Part shown: in pieces, positions 5,519 to 6,928 of the stretch
Numbering within the stretch: the first letter of the stretch is position 1
Layout: each line of letters starts with the position of its first letter
Notes under the pieces: model-generated
Seen by the model: only the letters and a program-made list of their open reading frames with translations
Told to the model about the DNA's origin: nothing
The model's database searches: none
DNA from: Spartobacteria bacterium
GTDB lineage: Bacteria; Verrucomicrobiota; Verrucomicrobiia; Chthoniobacterales; UBA10450
Direction of reading: 5' to 3'
Assembly (NCBI GenBank): GCA_021324035.1
Contig: JAJPJU010000293.1
Span: 1-6,928, forward strand
DNA length: 6,928 nucleotides
Position numbers and translations under genes: made by a program

Positions 5519-6928
5519 ATGAAAACTAAAAACAGTATTGTTACGTACCTGCGCGCCAGCGTGGGTTGCGCATTCTTCGCCGCAGCAGCGGCGCTCGCGT
5601 TTGTTGCGACGACGACGAACGTGCTGACAACTCACGACGTCACCGCGACGATGGCCAAGTCCTCAGTGCAGGACAAGGTTTCGGAAGCGGGCTATGAAGT
5701 GTCCGCCAAGGACGGCACGTCGGTTACGCCGATGACCGCCGCAATGGAAGAAGCGGCCAAGCGCGCTTTCCCGGCAACCGAGACCCCTTTCTCGCTGCAG
5801 CTGAACTCCGTTACCGGCTGGAGACGTTTCCAGGCGGCCTCGGCCAGCAACAAGGCAGCTAGCCAGGGCGCGGCAACAAAAGGCAAAATTTCGGCTAAAA
5901 ACAAGAAGGGGCCACCAGAAGCTCCTCGCTTCAACACCTGGTCGTTGATCGGGCCGAGCACGGCGACGATTCCGAATATTCTTTCGTTCACCGGTTCGCA
6001 GATGACCACTTCCGGGCGTATCACCGCTTTGGCGCTGGATACGCGTGGTAATCCTGCTGGCACAGGATGCACGGGTTCGTTCTGTCGCGTTTGGATCGGT
6101 GCTGCAGGCGGCGGTGTTTGGAGAACCGATAACGCTCTCTCGCCAACACCAACCTGGACGTTCCTGACATCGTTGAACGTGATGAGCAACGCGATCGGCT
6201 CTCTGAAATTCTTCTGGGACAACAACACAGCCCACCCCGGAGTTTTGTACGTCGGCACGGGTGAAGGTAATGCCTCGGCTGATTCCGAAGCAGGTTTGGG
6301 TATGATGATATCAACCAACGGCGGCGATAGCTGGTCGATTCCGGCTTGCCAAATTGGACCGATTACGACGTTCTCGAACGGCAGCGGTTCCAACGGTACC
6401 TACACCGGCAACGCGTTCTTCGGTCGCGCGGTTAACAGTATCGCGATTGATACGACCACCGCCAGTGGGTCGACGGGTATTCCGAGCACTTTCTACGTAG
6501 GCTCGGTTCGCAGCGTCCGCGGGGTCGACGAGACCTATGGTGGTCCGACCTCGAATCCGCCGGTTCCGCGTCCTCCGTTTGGATTGTTTAAGACAACCGA
6601 CGGCGGTGCGCACTTCACCTTTGTTTGGGACGGTGGCGCTAACTGCCCGGCCTCATGCGTCGGTGGCGATCCGCAAGCGTCAATTCGCGGCGTTCACGAA
6701 GTGGAAATCGATCCGAACAACCACAACATCGTTTACGCGGGCGCGTTCCCGGGATTCTCGGCGCCAACCGGTGGTGTTTGGCGGTCAGCCGACGGTGGCA
6801 ACACCTGGGCTCAGATCCTGGCGCCCACGAGTTTGATCAACGTCAACCGATGCTCGTTTGACGTGAACAATCTCGGCGGCGGCGTTACCCGTATGTATGC
6901 GGGTTGCGGCGATGTCAGCCCGGCAGGA
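5519..6928 (+). CDS. large exported BNR/Asp-box beta-propeller protein, 3' end beyond window
   Basis: An open frame runs from the ATG at 5519 to the right edge without a stop; 470 residues are visible. The start is the first ATG after an in-frame TAA at 5513-5515 and has no Shine-Dalgarno. The N-terminus has KTK followed by a hydrophobic stretch (about residues 13-31), consistent with a signal peptide or anchor. A Lys/Ala-rich linker follows to about 135. The propeller then begins with WSLIGP (141-146), GRIT (166-169) and GGVWRTDN (198-205), the opening typical of secreted sialidase-like or sortilin-like (VPS10-type) propellers. Asp-box motifs are STNGGDSW (265-272), TTDGGAHF (359-366) and SADGGNTW (423-430). 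Cys pairs (CTGSFC, CPASC) suggest disulfides outside the cytoplasm. No sialidase catalytic set can be confirmed, so enzymatic activity is not claimed; a binding, adhesive or surface role is equally possible. Confidence 0.85.
   Translation, partial: MKTKNSIVTYLRASVGCAFFAAAAALAFVATTTNVLTTHDVTATMAKSSVQDKVSEAGYEVSAKDGTSVTPMTAAMEEAAKRAFPATETPFSLQLNSVTGWRRFQAASASNKAASQGAATKGKISAKNKKGPPEAPRFNTWSLIGPSTATIPNILSFTGSQMTTSGRITALALDTRGNPAGTGCTGSFCRVWIGAAGGGVWRTDNALSPTPTWTFLTSLNVMSNAIGSLKFFWDNNTAHPGVLYVGTGEGNASADSEAGLGMMISTNGGDSWSIPACQIGPITTFSNGSGSNGTYTGNAFFGRAVNSIAIDTTTASGSTGIPSTFYVGSVRSVRGVDETYGGPTSNPPVPRPPFGLFKTTDGGAHFTFVWDGGANCPASCVGGDPQASIRGVHEVEIDPNNHNIVYAGAFPGFSAPTGGVWRSADGGNTWAQILAPTSLINVNRCSFDVNNLGGGVTRMYAGCGDVSPAG

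Noticed and set aside
5692..6393. 233-residue minus-strand open frame opposite the propeller gene
   Set aside because: The plus frame has a signal peptide and Asp-boxes across the same interval; the antisense product has low-complexity composition and no start context.

Overview
The window reads as a piece of a bacterial chromosome of moderately high GC, most likely from the Verrucomicrobiota (a soil Chthoniobacterales/Spartobacteria-like lineage). Three things point there. The IspG is of the long, three-domain type that carries an extra central domain. Most starts lack a Shine-Dalgarno sequence. Two degenerate heptamer repeats of a style I associate with verrucomicrobial genomes lie inside a housekeeping gene. 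The phylum call is an inference; other groups with long IspG (Chlamydiae, Bacteroidota relatives, Planctomycetota) are not excluded.

Layout. Positions 5-4851 hold a tight same-strand cluster: dxr (MEP pathway step 2), rseP (site-2 intramembrane zinc protease, start overlapping the dxr stop by one base), a YbjQ/UPF0145 small protein, and ispG (MEP pathway, penultimate step). Two enzymes of isoprenoid precursor synthesis thus bracket a membrane-stress or quality-control protease and a small conserved protein. A weak hairpin with a T run lies between rseP and ybjQ.

Positions 4924-5136 encode a 70-residue exported His/Trp-rich protein with two WxxGxW-type motifs. It is the only gene here with a clear Shine-Dalgarno, and it is followed by hairpins that look like a terminator. 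About 300 bases without a gene follow (5221-5518), holding a perfect 7+7 dyad and a foldable leader-like segment. From 5519 to the right edge runs the start of a large exported beta-propeller protein with BNR/Asp-box repeats. It has no stop in the window, so only its first 470 residues are visible.

The most unusual signal is inside ispG. A five-unit tandem of a 7-base motif (3876-3910) and an inverted pair of heptamer arrays forming a long imperfect palindrome (4299-4366) are both translated in frame in linker regions of the enzyme. They look like small palindromic or minisatellite elements that have invaded an essential gene without breaking it, comparable in principle to Rickettsia palindromic elements.
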